Assembly (NCBI GenBank): GCA_039030335.1
Contig: JBCCEJ010000002.1
Span: 62,001 to 126,000, forward strand
DNA: 64,000 nt
Reading direction: 5' to 3'
DNA from: JBCCEJ01 sp039030335
GTDB taxonomy: Bacteria; Pseudomonadota; Gammaproteobacteria; HK1
Positions 52,201 to 59,893 of this stretch are shown here, in pieces. The position numbers and the translations under genes were made by a program. The notes under the pieces were generated by a model. The model saw only the letters and a list, made by a program, of their open reading frames with translations, was not told where the DNA came from and did no database searches. The first letter of the stretch is position 1. Every line of letters starts with the position of its first letter.

Positions 52201-52528
52201 CGACCGGGGTCTCGGGCATGTCGAAGCAACGCGTGAAGCTTACTACCACCCCGAGTTGCTGCGGCTGCGATCGCGTATCCAGGGTGCCCGCGGCGTTCGC
52301 CATGAAGTAGGCCCGCTGTTGGATGAGGCCTTTGCCGTGGCGTTGTCTCAGCAGGCGAAGTCGTGGCAACTGCGCACTTTGACGACGCGCCTCGAGATGA
52401 ACTTGGAGGGCGACAGCGAAGTTACGCAGCGCGAGACACGCCAGCGGCTGCAACACCTGCTCGCACAGTGGCAGGAAGGCGAGACCACGGGCGATCTCAT
52501 GGCGGCGCGGCAAGCCGCCGCCGGCTGA
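49211..52528 (+). CDS. SAM domain - class III nucleotide cyclase - AAA/STAND ATPase - TPR signalling protein
   Basis: A 1105-residue multidomain protein. Residues 5-65 form a SAM domain (FLLAAGLEKYATTFAREQLD, LGVPIGDRKRLARAL). Residues 78-255 form a class III cyclase domain: metal Asp residues in VVFCDMVGSTDLA and YLGDGVLAYFGYP, and Asn/Arg of the transition-state site in ETPNLAARLQ. From about 276 an NTPase domain has GRDQELERV, P-loop GEAGIGKSRL near 303 and Walker B VLIFEDLHWADPS near 425. The C-terminal ~400 residues are TPR-like helical repeats. A small molecule may be made when the TPR/ATPase sensor is engaged; the signal is unknown. The ATG lacks a strong ribosome-binding site. Confidence 0.92.
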   Translation: MAGQQQLQAFLLAAGLEKYATTFAREQLDLDLLAELTNDDFRELGVPIGDRKRLARALAERGASTAEAGRDDGAPDRRQLTVVFCDMVGSTDLARTLDVEDWHEVLRQFHTVCRDAIERNGGYLSQYLGDGVLAYFGYPSASETDTERAVYCAVEVVNRLKMQALHGRTCETRVGIATGVVLAGEVIGEGDSRERSVVGETPNLAARLQALAGPGDILISDRSRQNLGGLFDCEWRGEHAVKGFPEPVAVWAVRRASEEVQRFRARQTGREMLPLLGRDQELERVEACWLRAQRPANEFLMIEGEAGIGKSRLIEAFVQPLVRDAVPVARLQCVPHADSTAFYPALQFVGRKLNRAGVTPPEQVELLEASCKSDVQTAVLASLLGLPDPVDGGDAARALTPEQRRACTFDALVACLQSELQGNAGVLIFEDLHWADPSTLQLIARLDESTPTGKLVIGTCRPEFEHPWAPNDRRSWLKLRRLNEFAAQALIARALEASGVSATSIPHTMLDDVLAHGDGVPLFLEEITRNVANGAHERHDGAQDRDAFEVPGTLKDSLMGRLDRLLPVRSIAQSASVIGRHFTYDLLFAILDQPASEVVDALRELEQAVIIHLDDPATRTYSFHHALIRDVAYESLLKRTRQHLHQRVGSALEDQFPHVIAREPQTAAYHFSEAEDPDNAARYWELAGAQAMRRSAYQEASEQFTQALKQLDRCPSGDGRNKRELGLQISVGSAWVAFKGYSSAEVEVAFDRASDLVRQHGWSENWITAAIGRHGFFLLRARYDEALRHSDELIASLPLDSSPRDRSVAACLAGVTRTFMALIPSAREQFDAGIAHWREVPDDEPDLAYPMHPNLICHAYGARIYWLQGLMDRALAMAEEGLTFARSRGSNVDVTQALGMMAGISQARRDVEGTYRYACEAMELSGTFDISYWNSHAHMLRGWAEATQGDADGVQRIQRGLDAYLAAGSRLGLSWFVTLLAEAELAHGNADAALAAVDRGLGHVEATREAYYHPELLRLRSRIQGARGVRHEVGPLLDEAFAVALSQQAKSWQLRTLTTRLEMNLEGDSEVTQRETRQRLQHLLAQWQEGETTGDLMAARQAAAG

Positions 52529-52558
52529 TCCCGCGAGGCTGCGCGCAAAGCCGTCGCT

Positions 52559-53197
52559 TCAGGCGTTCCAGAGCGCCGCCCCGGCCGCCGCCAGACGCGA
52601 CTCGAAGTCGCGCCACGCATCCACGCGCCGAAGCGGGAAGCGCTTGGGCGCCGCGCCTCGGTAGTGTCGCGCGCCGCCCGGGCCAAAGCTGTATGCGGGT
52701 CGTAGCATTGCGACGGCGCGCGTCCCACGCAGCGTTTGCGGCAAATTGTCGAGCACCAGGGTTGCGCCATCGCGACCGCGATAGACGAGCACCATGTGGC
52801 TCCAATGTCTTGTCGTCGCGGTCATGAGCACAAGTTCGAGCCGCGTGGCGGCAATCCGTGCGCGTGTCAGCAGGTAGGCCTTGAGCAACGCGATGTCCTC
52901 GCAATCACCCTGACTGCGCAATGCGGTTTCGTACGGCGTCGCCCAGTAGTCGCGCTGGCCCCAGAGTTCGGCGTCGGAGGCGAAGCGGATCCGGTCATTC
53001 ACCCAGCGGTGGATAGCTCTCACGCGCTCGGTCTCGTCCAGTTCGGCTACCCGGGTCAACAATGACTGGTAAGCGGACGGCAGTCTTGCGTCCGCGGGCA
53101 CGGCCATGGCCAGCGCGCTCATGAACACTATGACCCGCCAGGTTGCCGTAGTACGCGTCTTCTGGGGCCCGCGTCTCAGAACGGTAGCGTCGTCCAT
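52559..53197 (-). CDS. Transglutaminase-like cysteine peptidase (BTLCP, PF06035)
   Basis: A 212-residue exported protein. A hydrophobic N-terminal segment (WRVIVFMSALAMAVPADARL) acts as signal peptide or anchor. The catalytic Cys is in LRSQGDCEDIALLKAYLL near residue 115, His in TTRHWSHMVLVYRG near 145 and Asp in LVLDNLPQ near 160. Such proteins include LapG-like periplasmic proteases and related peptidases. ATG 53195-53197 starts shortly before the signal peptide; a start 25 codons earlier is possible. It is convergent with the cyclase gene. Confidence 0.87.
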   Translation of the reverse strand: MDDATVLRRGPQKTRTTATWRVIVFMSALAMAVPADARLPSAYQSLLTRVAELDETERVRAIHRWVNDRIRFASDAELWGQRDYWATPYETALRSQGDCEDIALLKAYLLTRARIAATRLELVLMTATTRHWSHMVLVYRGRDGATLVLDNLPQTLRGTRAVAMLRPAYSFGPGGARHYRGAAPKRFPLRRVDAWRDFESRLAAAGAALWNA

Positions 53198-53314
53198 AAC
53201 TCTGTTCCCGCCGTTTTCGGATAGGAGCCGTGAACCTACTATGCCGACGGGTGTGCCGCGTGCATGTGACAATTCTCACCGGCGCTGTGACCAAAACTGT
53301 GGAGTTTCGTGGAC

Positions 53315-54421
53315 ATGCCGGCTTCTGCAACCATGCGTGCGTTCGTCCTGCAAGGCCACGGCGATCTGGACCAGCTCGCCTACCACGATGACTGGCCGGT
53401 ACCGGCGCCGGCTCCCGGTCAGGTGCTGATCGCCGTAGGCGCGTGCGGGTTGAATAACACCGACGTCAATACCCGCAGTGCGTGGTACTCAAAGAGCGTT
53501 GACGAAGCGACGACGGGCGCGGGGTTCGCCGACGCGGATGCCGAAGATGCGTCGTGGGGCGGGCGTTCTATCGTATTTCCACGGATACAGGGCGCTGACG
53601 TGGTCGGCACCGTCGTGGCTGTGAATGGCGCACCAGATTCGCTGGTCGGGCGGCGCGTATTGGTGGATACGTGGCTGCGCGACTGGGATGCACCGCTGGA
53701 CCTGGCTCGAACCGGCTATTTCGGTAGCGAATGCGACGGTGGTTACGCGGAGTACACGGTCGTTGATCACCGGCAGGTTCATCCGATCGATTCGGATTTT
53801 ACGGACCCGGAGCTGGCGACGTTTGCGACGGCGTACATCACCGCCGAGAACATGTTGCGCAGAGCAGCGGTCGCGGCTGGTGACACGGTATTGATCCCCG
53901 GCGCGTCGGGTGGTGTCGGCTCGGCGCTGATTCAACTGACCAACCGGCGCGGTGCTACCGCGATCGCGATGTGTGGGGAAGACAAAGCGGCCGCCGTCGC
54001 TGAGGTCGGCGCTGCCGCGGTGCTGCCTCGCAGTCCGGGCAACCTGCGCGCCGCACTCCGGGATGTCGCAGAGCTCGACGCCGTGAATGTGGTTGCGGAT
54101 GTCGTTGGCGGCGCGTTGTGGCCGCAGATGTTGGACGTCATCGAACGCGGTGGCCGCTACACCTGCGCGGGCGCGATCGCAGGACCGATGGTCGAGTTCG
54201 ACCTGCGGACCTTTTACCTGAGAGATCTGGTGATGACTGGTGCGACGGTGGTTCCGCCCGGGCTGTTCGCCGATCTGGTCGGCTACATAGAGCGTGCCGA
54301 GGTGCGGCCGCTGCTGGCCGCGACATATCCGCTGGAGCAATTGAAGACGGCCCAGGAGGCCTTCATTGCCAAGGTCCACGTCGGCAATATCGTCGTCTCG
54401 GTAACGCCGCCGTCTCCGTAA
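53315..54421 (+). CDS. Zinc-type alcohol dehydrogenase-like (MDR) oxidoreductase
   Basis: A 368-residue medium-chain dehydrogenase. MRAFVLQGHGDLDQLAYHD and AVGACGLNNTDVNTR open the GroES-like domain (note NNTD where zinc enzymes have CHTD). The cofactor site is TVLIPGASGGVGSALIQL near residue 200. The canonical GHE zinc motif is not seen; RIQGADVVGTVVAVNG stands in its place, as in zinc-free quinone oxidoreductase-like members. GGAG lies 10 bases before ATG 53315; an in-frame GTG at 53309 is possible. It is divergent from the transglutaminase-like gene. Confidence 0.88.
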   Translation: MPASATMRAFVLQGHGDLDQLAYHDDWPVPAPAPGQVLIAVGACGLNNTDVNTRSAWYSKSVDEATTGAGFADADAEDASWGGRSIVFPRIQGADVVGTVVAVNGAPDSLVGRRVLVDTWLRDWDAPLDLARTGYFGSECDGGYAEYTVVDHRQVHPIDSDFTDPELATFATAYITAENMLRRAAVAAGDTVLIPGASGGVGSALIQLTNRRGATAIAMCGEDKAAAVAEVGAAAVLPRSPGNLRAALRDVAELDAVNVVADVVGGALWPQMLDVIERGGRYTCAGAIAGPMVEFDLRTFYLRDLVMTGATVVPPGLFADLVGYIERAEVRPLLAATYPLEQLKTAQEAFIAKVHVGNIVVSVTPPSP

Positions 54422-54541
54422 CGGCGTCGACGAGTACAGTGTGAAGACTGCCGTCGCGCCAGCGCCAGAAACGACCGACGCGAGAGAACTGCGCGCCGGT
54501 TGGTTGGCTGCATTGGGACAGCATACTTGAGACACACGGGA

Positions 54542-54587
54542 CCAGGCGCTCTTTCGCTGAGAAGCTGCTAACTGAAAGAAGGCCTGG
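54542..54587 (+). terminator. Imperfect hairpin after the alcohol dehydrogenase gene
   Basis: CCAGGC (54542-54547) pairs with GCCTGG (54582-54587) and, after a 3-by-3 internal loop, CTTTC (54551-54555) pairs with GAAAG (54574-54578). It lies 120 bases past the stop in the 291-base gap before the next epimerase. No T-tract. The rest of this gap holds no supported gene. Confidence 0.3.
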
Positions 54588-54712
54588 GCCGTAACACCGG
54601 CCGCTCCGAGTTCACCGAATCGTTCGCGTATACCTCGATTGTTGGGTAGCCTCGCGGAAGTTCGGTTGGCGGCATGCCGTCGACTTCTGTTTGGAGAGGT
54701 CCCACAGCAACC

Positions 54713-55825
54713 ATGCGAGCATTGATCATCGGCGGCACCGGCCCGACCGGCCCACACATCATCGACGGTCTGCTCGCACGCCAGTTCCAGGTCTCGATGC
54801 TCAACCGCGGCTCCCGCGATACCGCCCGGATTCCGGATAGCGTCGAACGCATCGTCGCTGACCCGCACTTTGAAGAGACGCTGGAGTCGGCGCTCACGGG
54901 AAGAACCTTCGACGTTGCGATCGCAACGTATGGGCGGCTTCGCATCGTTGCCAACGTACTGGCCGGCAAAGTCGGGCAGCTGGTAACGGTCGGTGGTCCG
55001 CCCGGATACCGCGGCATGTTCAGACCATCCGACCTGATGCCGGCCGGACTCACGGTCCCGACCGCGGAGTCAGCACCCAAAGTTACTACGGAAGCTGAAC
55101 ACCGCTTCGGATACCTGGTGCGCCAGGCTGAAGAAACGGTCATGGAAGTGCATCGGTCAGGCCGGAGCAGTGCGACCCATTTCCGCTACCCGGTGGTTTA
55201 TGGGCCGGGTCAGATACGGCCCGCAATCGTCTGGCTGGTCATGCGTCGTTGCCTGGATGGCCGGCCCTTCATGGTGCTACCCGATGCCGGTTTGACGGTT
55301 CTATCGCGAGGCTTCGAGCGCAACATGGCTGAGATGCTGTTGCTCGCAGTCGACCGGCCAGACGCCGCCGCCGGCCAGATCTACAACGCAGCCGACACCG
55401 TGCAGCTTTCCCTCGCACAGTGGGTGGAGAGTATTGCCGCCAACATGGACTACAGGCTCCCCATCGTATCGGTACCCGACGCTTACGCCGGACCTGCGCG
55501 GGACCTCATACCGCTTCGCGCGAGCGCGCATCATCAGCTTCTCGATACGTTCAAGGTGCGCGCAGAGCTCGGCTACGAGGATGTGACCGCGGTGCCGGAT
55601 GCGGTTGCCGAGACGGTGGCCTGGTACCGCGACCATCCGCCGGAAGAGGACGAGGCGTTTCGCGAGGAGCTGGCCGCGCACTACGCCACGGAAGACGCGC
55701 TTGCCGATATCGTCGAGGACGCGGATGCGGCCATGGCGGCGGTGCGCCAGTTCAACCGCGACTACCACCATTCTTATGCGCACCCGGTGGAGCCCGGGCA
55801 AGAGCGCGATCATCGGGACCGGTGA
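54713..55825 (+). CDS. NAD-dependent epimerase/dehydratase family protein
   Basis: A 370-residue Rossmann extended-SDR-like protein. The N-terminus MRALIIGGTGPTGPHIIDGLL carries the GxxGxxG loop; VTVGGPPGYRGMF, HFRYPVVYGPGQIRP and YNAADTVQLSLAQWVESIA are recognisable family positions. A typical YxxxK is not clear at its expected place (LVRQAEETVME has no Tyr), so catalysis may be altered. The acidic C-terminus is an extension. The ATG at 54713 follows GGAGAGG by about 12 bases; 13 extra codons upstream are unlikely. It is convergent with the GST. Confidence 0.8.
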   Translation: MRALIIGGTGPTGPHIIDGLLARQFQVSMLNRGSRDTARIPDSVERIVADPHFEETLESALTGRTFDVAIATYGRLRIVANVLAGKVGQLVTVGGPPGYRGMFRPSDLMPAGLTVPTAESAPKVTTEAEHRFGYLVRQAEETVMEVHRSGRSSATHFRYPVVYGPGQIRPAIVWLVMRRCLDGRPFMVLPDAGLTVLSRGFERNMAEMLLLAVDRPDAAAGQIYNAADTVQLSLAQWVESIAANMDYRLPIVSVPDAYAGPARDLIPLRASAHHQLLDTFKVRAELGYEDVTAVPDAVAETVAWYRDHPPEEDEAFREELAAHYATEDALADIVEDADAAMAAVRQFNRDYHHSYAHPVEPGQERDHRDR

Positions 55826-55852
55826 AGCCTGGCAGGCGCTGACGCCGTTGCG

Positions 55853-56668
55853 CTAATTGTTGGACGTAGCTTCTATCCACCAGCGCAGGTAACGCTTCAG
55901 CTCCACGCATATGTCACGGTCCGTGAACGCGAGCATGTGAGCTACCGCTCGGGGATAGTCACTGCGGATAGCCGCGCTTACGAGCGTTTTGCCAAGCGTT
56001 TCCTGCACATACTCGGGATAGTGACCTTCACGCAGGAACTGCGCCAGATCGCAGACGAATGACAGGTCTGCGATCGAGACGGCGTCGCCTGCCAAGTACG
56101 GTGTACGGCCAAGCTGTGCCTCGATACCGGCCAGGTAGAACTCGTAGGCTGACTGCATACGCTCCCAGTGCGACGTGTCGGCGGTTTTCGCCTGTAGGGC
56201 CAGCAGGTAGACCTGTGCCTCGCGCGCGAACACGAGATTGGCGTCCAGGAAGCTGTCGATACGTGACGCCGCGATCGGCGTGGTGCCGTATAGCGGCGGC
56301 TCGGCGATACTGCGCGCGACGGCCCTCAAAATGCTGTTCGATTCAAAGATGCCAACATTTTCATCGCCGCCGAAGGCGGCCGGCACGGTGCCGAACGGGT
56401 GGGCTTCCAGGAACGCGTCGGTCTTGTACAAGACGCCGCCAAAACCGCGCCGGCTGCGGCGTGCCAGGGGGCCGTCGGGGTTACGTTCGTCGTCGTTTAG
56501 TGGACGCGGTGCGGTGTCCCATAGCCAGTTGCCGAGTTCACCAGGTTTGTCTCCCACGGTCTCGATCTCGACGCCGCCGAGCCTGGCCGCAAAAAGGGCT
56601 TTCCACACGCGCGGGTTCGGCAGGTAGGAAAAGATGCGCAGTACTGGGGCGGATGCAGATGCGGTCAT
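55853..56668 (-). CDS. Glutathione S-transferase-like protein (EF1B-gamma type N-domain)
   Basis: A 271-residue GST-fold protein. LRIFSYLPNPRVWKALFAARLGGVEIE opens the thioredoxin-like half, GTVPAAFGGDENVGIFESNSILRAVA supplies the cis-Pro and Glu-Ser contacts, and YLAGDAVSIADLSFVCDLAQFL the helical half. An insertion of about 35 residues (residues 45-85, RNPDGPLARRSRRGFG) separates the first strands from the active-site loop. Its start overlaps the stop of the preceding CoA-transferase by 4 bases (ATGA), so the two are translationally coupled. Confidence 0.85.
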   Translation of the reverse strand: MTASASAPVLRIFSYLPNPRVWKALFAARLGGVEIETVGDKPGELGNWLWDTAPRPLNDDERNPDGPLARRSRRGFGGVLYKTDAFLEAHPFGTVPAAFGGDENVGIFESNSILRAVARSIAEPPLYGTTPIAASRIDSFLDANLVFAREAQVYLLALQAKTADTSHWERMQSAYEFYLAGIEAQLGRTPYLAGDAVSIADLSFVCDLAQFLREGHYPEYVQETLGKTLVSAAIRSDYPRAVAHMLAFTDRDICVELKRYLRWWIEATSNN

Positions 56669-57888
56669 GAATCACCTCGGACTATGGCGCCGCTATCCTC
56701 GAGCGCCCGGATAGCCGCGTCGTCAAGACCGGCCAGATCATGGAGCACGGCCTGTGTGTCGGCGCCAATGGCGTAGGGGGCCGGACCCGATGGTAGTACT
56801 GGCAAGCCGTCTATCCGATACGGACTGGTGGTTACCAGTACGTCGCCGTGGTCACCGTGGGAAACCGGCACAAAAGCTTCCCGGTGCTGCAGTTGCGCGG
56901 AGTTGACCACTTCGTCCGGGGTGCGCAGTAGCGCGCAGGGAATGCGGGCGGCCCGCAGCGCAGCCAGCGCGGCGTCGACATCCACGAAGGTCGCCAGCCA
57001 GGCGCTGACGAGTTCTTGCAGCAAAGCCCAGTTATCGCGCCTGTCGGGCCCGGTCGCGAAGCGTGGGTCGTGTTGCATCTCGGGTGCCCCCATGGCTTCA
57101 CACAAGCGCGGAAACAGGGCTGGCGAGCCGCCCGACTGCCACGCGACCCAGCGCCCGTGAACCGGCGACAGACCCATGCCGGCGCGCGGCCCCGGTTCCG
57201 CCGGAACGCCGTTTGGTACGGTACCGAACGCCAGGTCTTCGCCGCTCAACATGGCTTCGAGCATGGAGACGTCGATCTGCGCGCCCTCGCCGGTGCGTTC
57301 CCGCCGCCACAGCGCTGCCATGAGGGCGCCGAATCCATAGGCACCGGCCAGTGCATCCGCGGCCTGCAGGTGGGAGGTGCGTGGCTCGAGGTCGCCGGCA
57401 TCCAGATGCATCACGCCGGAACTGGCTGCGACGACGTGCGCGAACGCACCCTGCCGGGCGTCCGGGCCGGTCTGACCGTAGCCTGAAATCGAGCAGTAGA
57501 GCACGCTCGGATTGACCGCTCGACACGCCGCGTAATCGCAGCCGAGCCGGGTCATGACGCCGGGCGCGAAGTTCTCGACGACAATGTCTGAGCGCGCTAC
57601 CAGATCGAGCGCGAGTGCCCGTCCTGCGTCCGCAGCCAGATTGATAGCGACACTTTGCTTGCCGGCATTGCGGCGCGCGAAGTACGTGCTGTGGTCGCCT
57701 TCGCCAGGCAGCGGGGCCGGCGCGCGACGCATCTCATCCCCTTCGCCGGGCCGCTCGATCTTGATGACGCGGGCGCCCAGATCGGCCATCAGGCGCGTAC
57801 AGAGCGGCCCCGCCATGACGCGCGTGAAGTCGAGTACCGTCAAGCCCTGCAATATGCGGGCGTTCGGGTTGGTCCGGTTGTCTGTCAT
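56665..57888 (-). CDS. CaiB/BaiF family III CoA-transferase
   Basis: A 407-residue family III CoA-transferase. LQGLTVLDFTRVMAGPLCTRL, ADLGARVIKIERPGEGDEMR, ENFAPGVMTRLGCDYAAC and YCSISGYGQTGPDARQG are family landmarks, and the candidate catalytic Asp is in LQAADALAGAYG, with GEGAQIDVSMLEAML following. It begins ATG 57888 and ends in a 4-base overlap with the GST gene. Upstream by 67 bases is a PhyH oxygenase, so the three genes probably form one operon. Confidence 0.92.
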   Translation of the reverse strand: MTDNRTNPNARILQGLTVLDFTRVMAGPLCTRLMADLGARVIKIERPGEGDEMRRAPAPLPGEGDHSTYFARRNAGKQSVAINLAADAGRALALDLVARSDIVVENFAPGVMTRLGCDYAACRAVNPSVLYCSISGYGQTGPDARQGAFAHVVAASSGVMHLDAGDLEPRTSHLQAADALAGAYGFGALMAALWRRERTGEGAQIDVSMLEAMLSGEDLAFGTVPNGVPAEPGPRAGMGLSPVHGRWVAWQSGGSPALFPRLCEAMGAPEMQHDPRFATGPDRRDNWALLQELVSAWLATFVDVDAALAALRAARIPCALLRTPDEVVNSAQLQHREAFVPVSHGDHGDVLVTTSPYRIDGLPVLPSGPAPYAIGADTQAVLHDLAGLDDAAIRALEDSGAIVRGDS

Positions 57889-57955
57889 GTGCTCGGTTGG
57901 ACGCCCTGGGTGCGGCCCGTCACGCGGAGGCCGCGCGACGCCGCGAAGCGGTGGA

Positions 57956-58816
57956 TTACATTGCCTGCCCGGTGAACTCAGAGGAATGCTGGAATCTTCG
58001 GACGGGGAAACCCTCGGCGTCTGGCGCCACGCCGTGCGGGTTCAGGCGAAACGCGTCGCTACCCCGCGCCATATAGCACTCGAAGGTTGGCCACACCCGC
58101 CGGTCACAGCGCACGTGGGTCGGGCAGTAGCGCATCGTAATGCCGGCTCTTACGCGGTTTGAATCGTTCGGACCTGAGCCGTGCAGGAGCCCGTCGTCGT
58201 GCAGCGAGATCTCGCCGGCACGGAGGCTCAACGTGACGACCCGTTCCGGATCCACCGCGCTCTGCGCAACTTCCTGATCCAGCGTCAGATGCGGCGCATC
58301 GTTGGTGGTGTGCTCGAATTCGCCCTCGCGGTGCGAACCGCGCACGACCTGCATAGCGGCATTGTCGGTGTCGGTATCGAACAGCGCGAGCCACACCGTG
58401 ACCGTTCTTCGCGGCGCAAGCGGCCAGTATTGCGCATCCTGATGCCAGGGCACGACGGTGCCGTCTCCCGGGTACTTCACGAAGAACTGGCCGCCCCACT
58501 GATAGAAATTGGGTCCGAGTAGATCTTCGACGTAATCGAGGATGGCAGGTGTGCGGCAGAGATCGTAGAACCAGCGGCTGCACTTGTGCCACATATTGAC
58601 GCGGCTGATATCGATATCCGCTGGCAGCCTCGAAGCGAGAGATTCGAACCCACGTTGCAATCCGGCGACGCCGGCCGCGCTGAACACCGGCAGGTTCTTG
58701 ACGTAACCGTCGCGAGCGAACTGCTCGATCTCCACCGCGCTCAACCGCCGGCGGTCCGGGTGCAACAGGTCGTCGTCGGAGTGGTGGAGCGAAGTGAGCG
58801 GCGCTACGGCTGCCAT
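57956..58816 (-). CDS. Phytanoyl-CoA dioxygenase (PhyH) family oxygenase
   Basis: A 286-residue Fe(II)/2OG oxygenase. IEQFARDGYVKNLPVFSAAGV opens the fold, the iron HxD is in TVVPWHQDAQYWP near residue 125, the distal His in LHDDGLLHGSGPNDSNRV with the 2OG Arg in RAGITMRYCP. VWLALFDTDTDNAAMQVVRGSH is typical of PhyH. Substrates in the family range from phytanoyl-CoA to ectoine, phosphonates and antibiotics. It leads the minus-strand operon with the CoA-transferase and GST, so a CoA thioester substrate is possible but unproven. Confidence 0.92.
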   Translation of the reverse strand: MAAVAPLTSLHHSDDDLLHPDRRRLSAVEIEQFARDGYVKNLPVFSAAGVAGLQRGFESLASRLPADIDISRVNMWHKCSRWFYDLCRTPAILDYVEDLLGPNFYQWGGQFFVKYPGDGTVVPWHQDAQYWPLAPRRTVTVWLALFDTDTDNAAMQVVRGSHREGEFEHTTNDAPHLTLDQEVAQSAVDPERVVTLSLRAGEISLHDDGLLHGSGPNDSNRVRAGITMRYCPTHVRCDRRVWPTFECYMARGSDAFRLNPHGVAPDAEGFPVRRFQHSSEFTGQAM

Positions 58817-58934
58817 GGCGGCCTCGGTGCATGAAGCGGTTCGTGCGTCTACTTTGGCGTCAGCTGCTGACCGAAATCAACCCACGGGACGGTTTTACCC
58901 CTGGGCGGGGGACCACTGCGGCAGGTCGACCGCG

Positions 58935-58965
58935 TTGACGGCATAATCACGTTGTCGATGCTAAT
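58935..58965 (+). promoter_or_regulatory. Candidate promoter for the lyase gene
   Basis: TTGACG at 58935-58940 (5 of 6 to the -35 consensus) is followed 19 bases on by GCTAAT at 58960-58965 (4 of 6 to -10). A start near 58972 would leave a short leader carrying GGAGATGAG before the ATG. The wide spacer makes this tentative. Confidence 0.35.
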
Positions 58966-58989
58966 TGCAGATTGGATAACGGAGATGAG

Positions 58990-59850
58990 ATGCGCGCATC
59001 AACCCGCCTGAAAGCCCTCCTGGCCTCCGGCCGCACTCTCGTGGCGCCAGGTGCTTACGACGGCCTGTCAGCCCGAATCGTGCAGAACGCCGGCGCCGAA
59101 CTGATCTACGCGACGGGTGGGGGAATCGCGCGAAGCACCGGGATCCCCGACATGGGTCTCATGACGGTCAAGGAGATTACCGACCGCCTTGAACAGATCG
59201 TCGACGCCGTCGATCTGCCGGTGATCGCCGATATGGATACCGGTTACGGAAACGCTTTGAACGCGCGCCGCGCGGTGCGCGGTTTCGAACGGGTCGGCGT
59301 GGCCGGATTTCACCTGGAAGACCAGGTGTTTCCGAAACGCTGCGGCCATCTCGACGGCAAGGCGGTCGTCAGCACGGAGGAACTCTGCGCAAAGCTGAAA
59401 GCCGTACGCGACGCGGCCACCGACGACGACCTCGTGATCATCGCGCGCACTGATGCCGTTGCGGTGGAAGGCCTGGATGCGGCGATCGAACGCATGCACA
59501 ACTACATGGATGCCGGCGCCGATATCGCCTTCATCGAGGCGCCGCGCACGGTCGAAGACATCGAGCGGATCGCGCGCGAGCTGCCGTATCCGAAGCTGCT
59601 TAACATGTTCTGGAGCGGCAAGACACCGGTCGTGCCGCTGTCCGACCTCGAACGGATGGGGTACAACCTCGTCATCGTCCCGGGCGATCTTCAGCGCACG
59701 GCGATATTTGCGATGCAGGAAGCCGCCAAAGCGATTCTGCGCGAAGGTCACACGGAATCGCTCAGCCACATGATGGCGACGTTCGACGATCGCGAGGCGG
59801 CAGTGAATACAACGCACTACATGGAGCTGGATGCCCGCTATTCGCACTAG
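58990..59850 (+). CDS. Isocitrate lyase/PEP mutase superfamily lyase
   Basis: A 286-residue enzyme of the methylisocitrate lyase/oxaloacetate decarboxylase group. GAYDGLSARIVQNAGAELIYATGGG, the metal-binding PVIADMDTGYGNALN near residues 80-95, the ED of HLEDQVFPKRCGHLDGK and IIARTDAVAVEGLDAAI are diagnostic. The KRCGH motif contains the catalytic Cys that marks C-C lyases rather than PEP mutase. ATG 58990 has GGAGATGAG upstream; a start six codons earlier is less likely. It is divergent from the PhyH operon. Possible substrates are methylisocitrate, dimethylmalate or oxaloacetate. Confidence 0.9.
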   Translation: MRASTRLKALLASGRTLVAPGAYDGLSARIVQNAGAELIYATGGGIARSTGIPDMGLMTVKEITDRLEQIVDAVDLPVIADMDTGYGNALNARRAVRGFERVGVAGFHLEDQVFPKRCGHLDGKAVVSTEELCAKLKAVRDAATDDDLVIIARTDAVAVEGLDAAIERMHNYMDAGADIAFIEAPRTVEDIERIARELPYPKLLNMFWSGKTPVVPLSDLERMGYNLVIVPGDLQRTAIFAMQEAAKAILREGHTESLSHMMATFDDREAAVNTTHYMELDARYSH

Positions 59851-59893
59851 CGGCGGGCACCCCGCGGTCGACGTGAGAAGGGGCTGAAAACGC

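Noticed and set aside
51470..52513. 347-codon minus-strand frame inside the cyclase gene
   Set aside because: Antisense to the TPR region, His/Arg-rich, no motifs.
58952..58980. TTGTCG-17-GATAAC as promoter of the lyase gene
   Set aside because: Matches are fair, but transcription would begin at or after the ribosome-binding site, leaving no usable leader.
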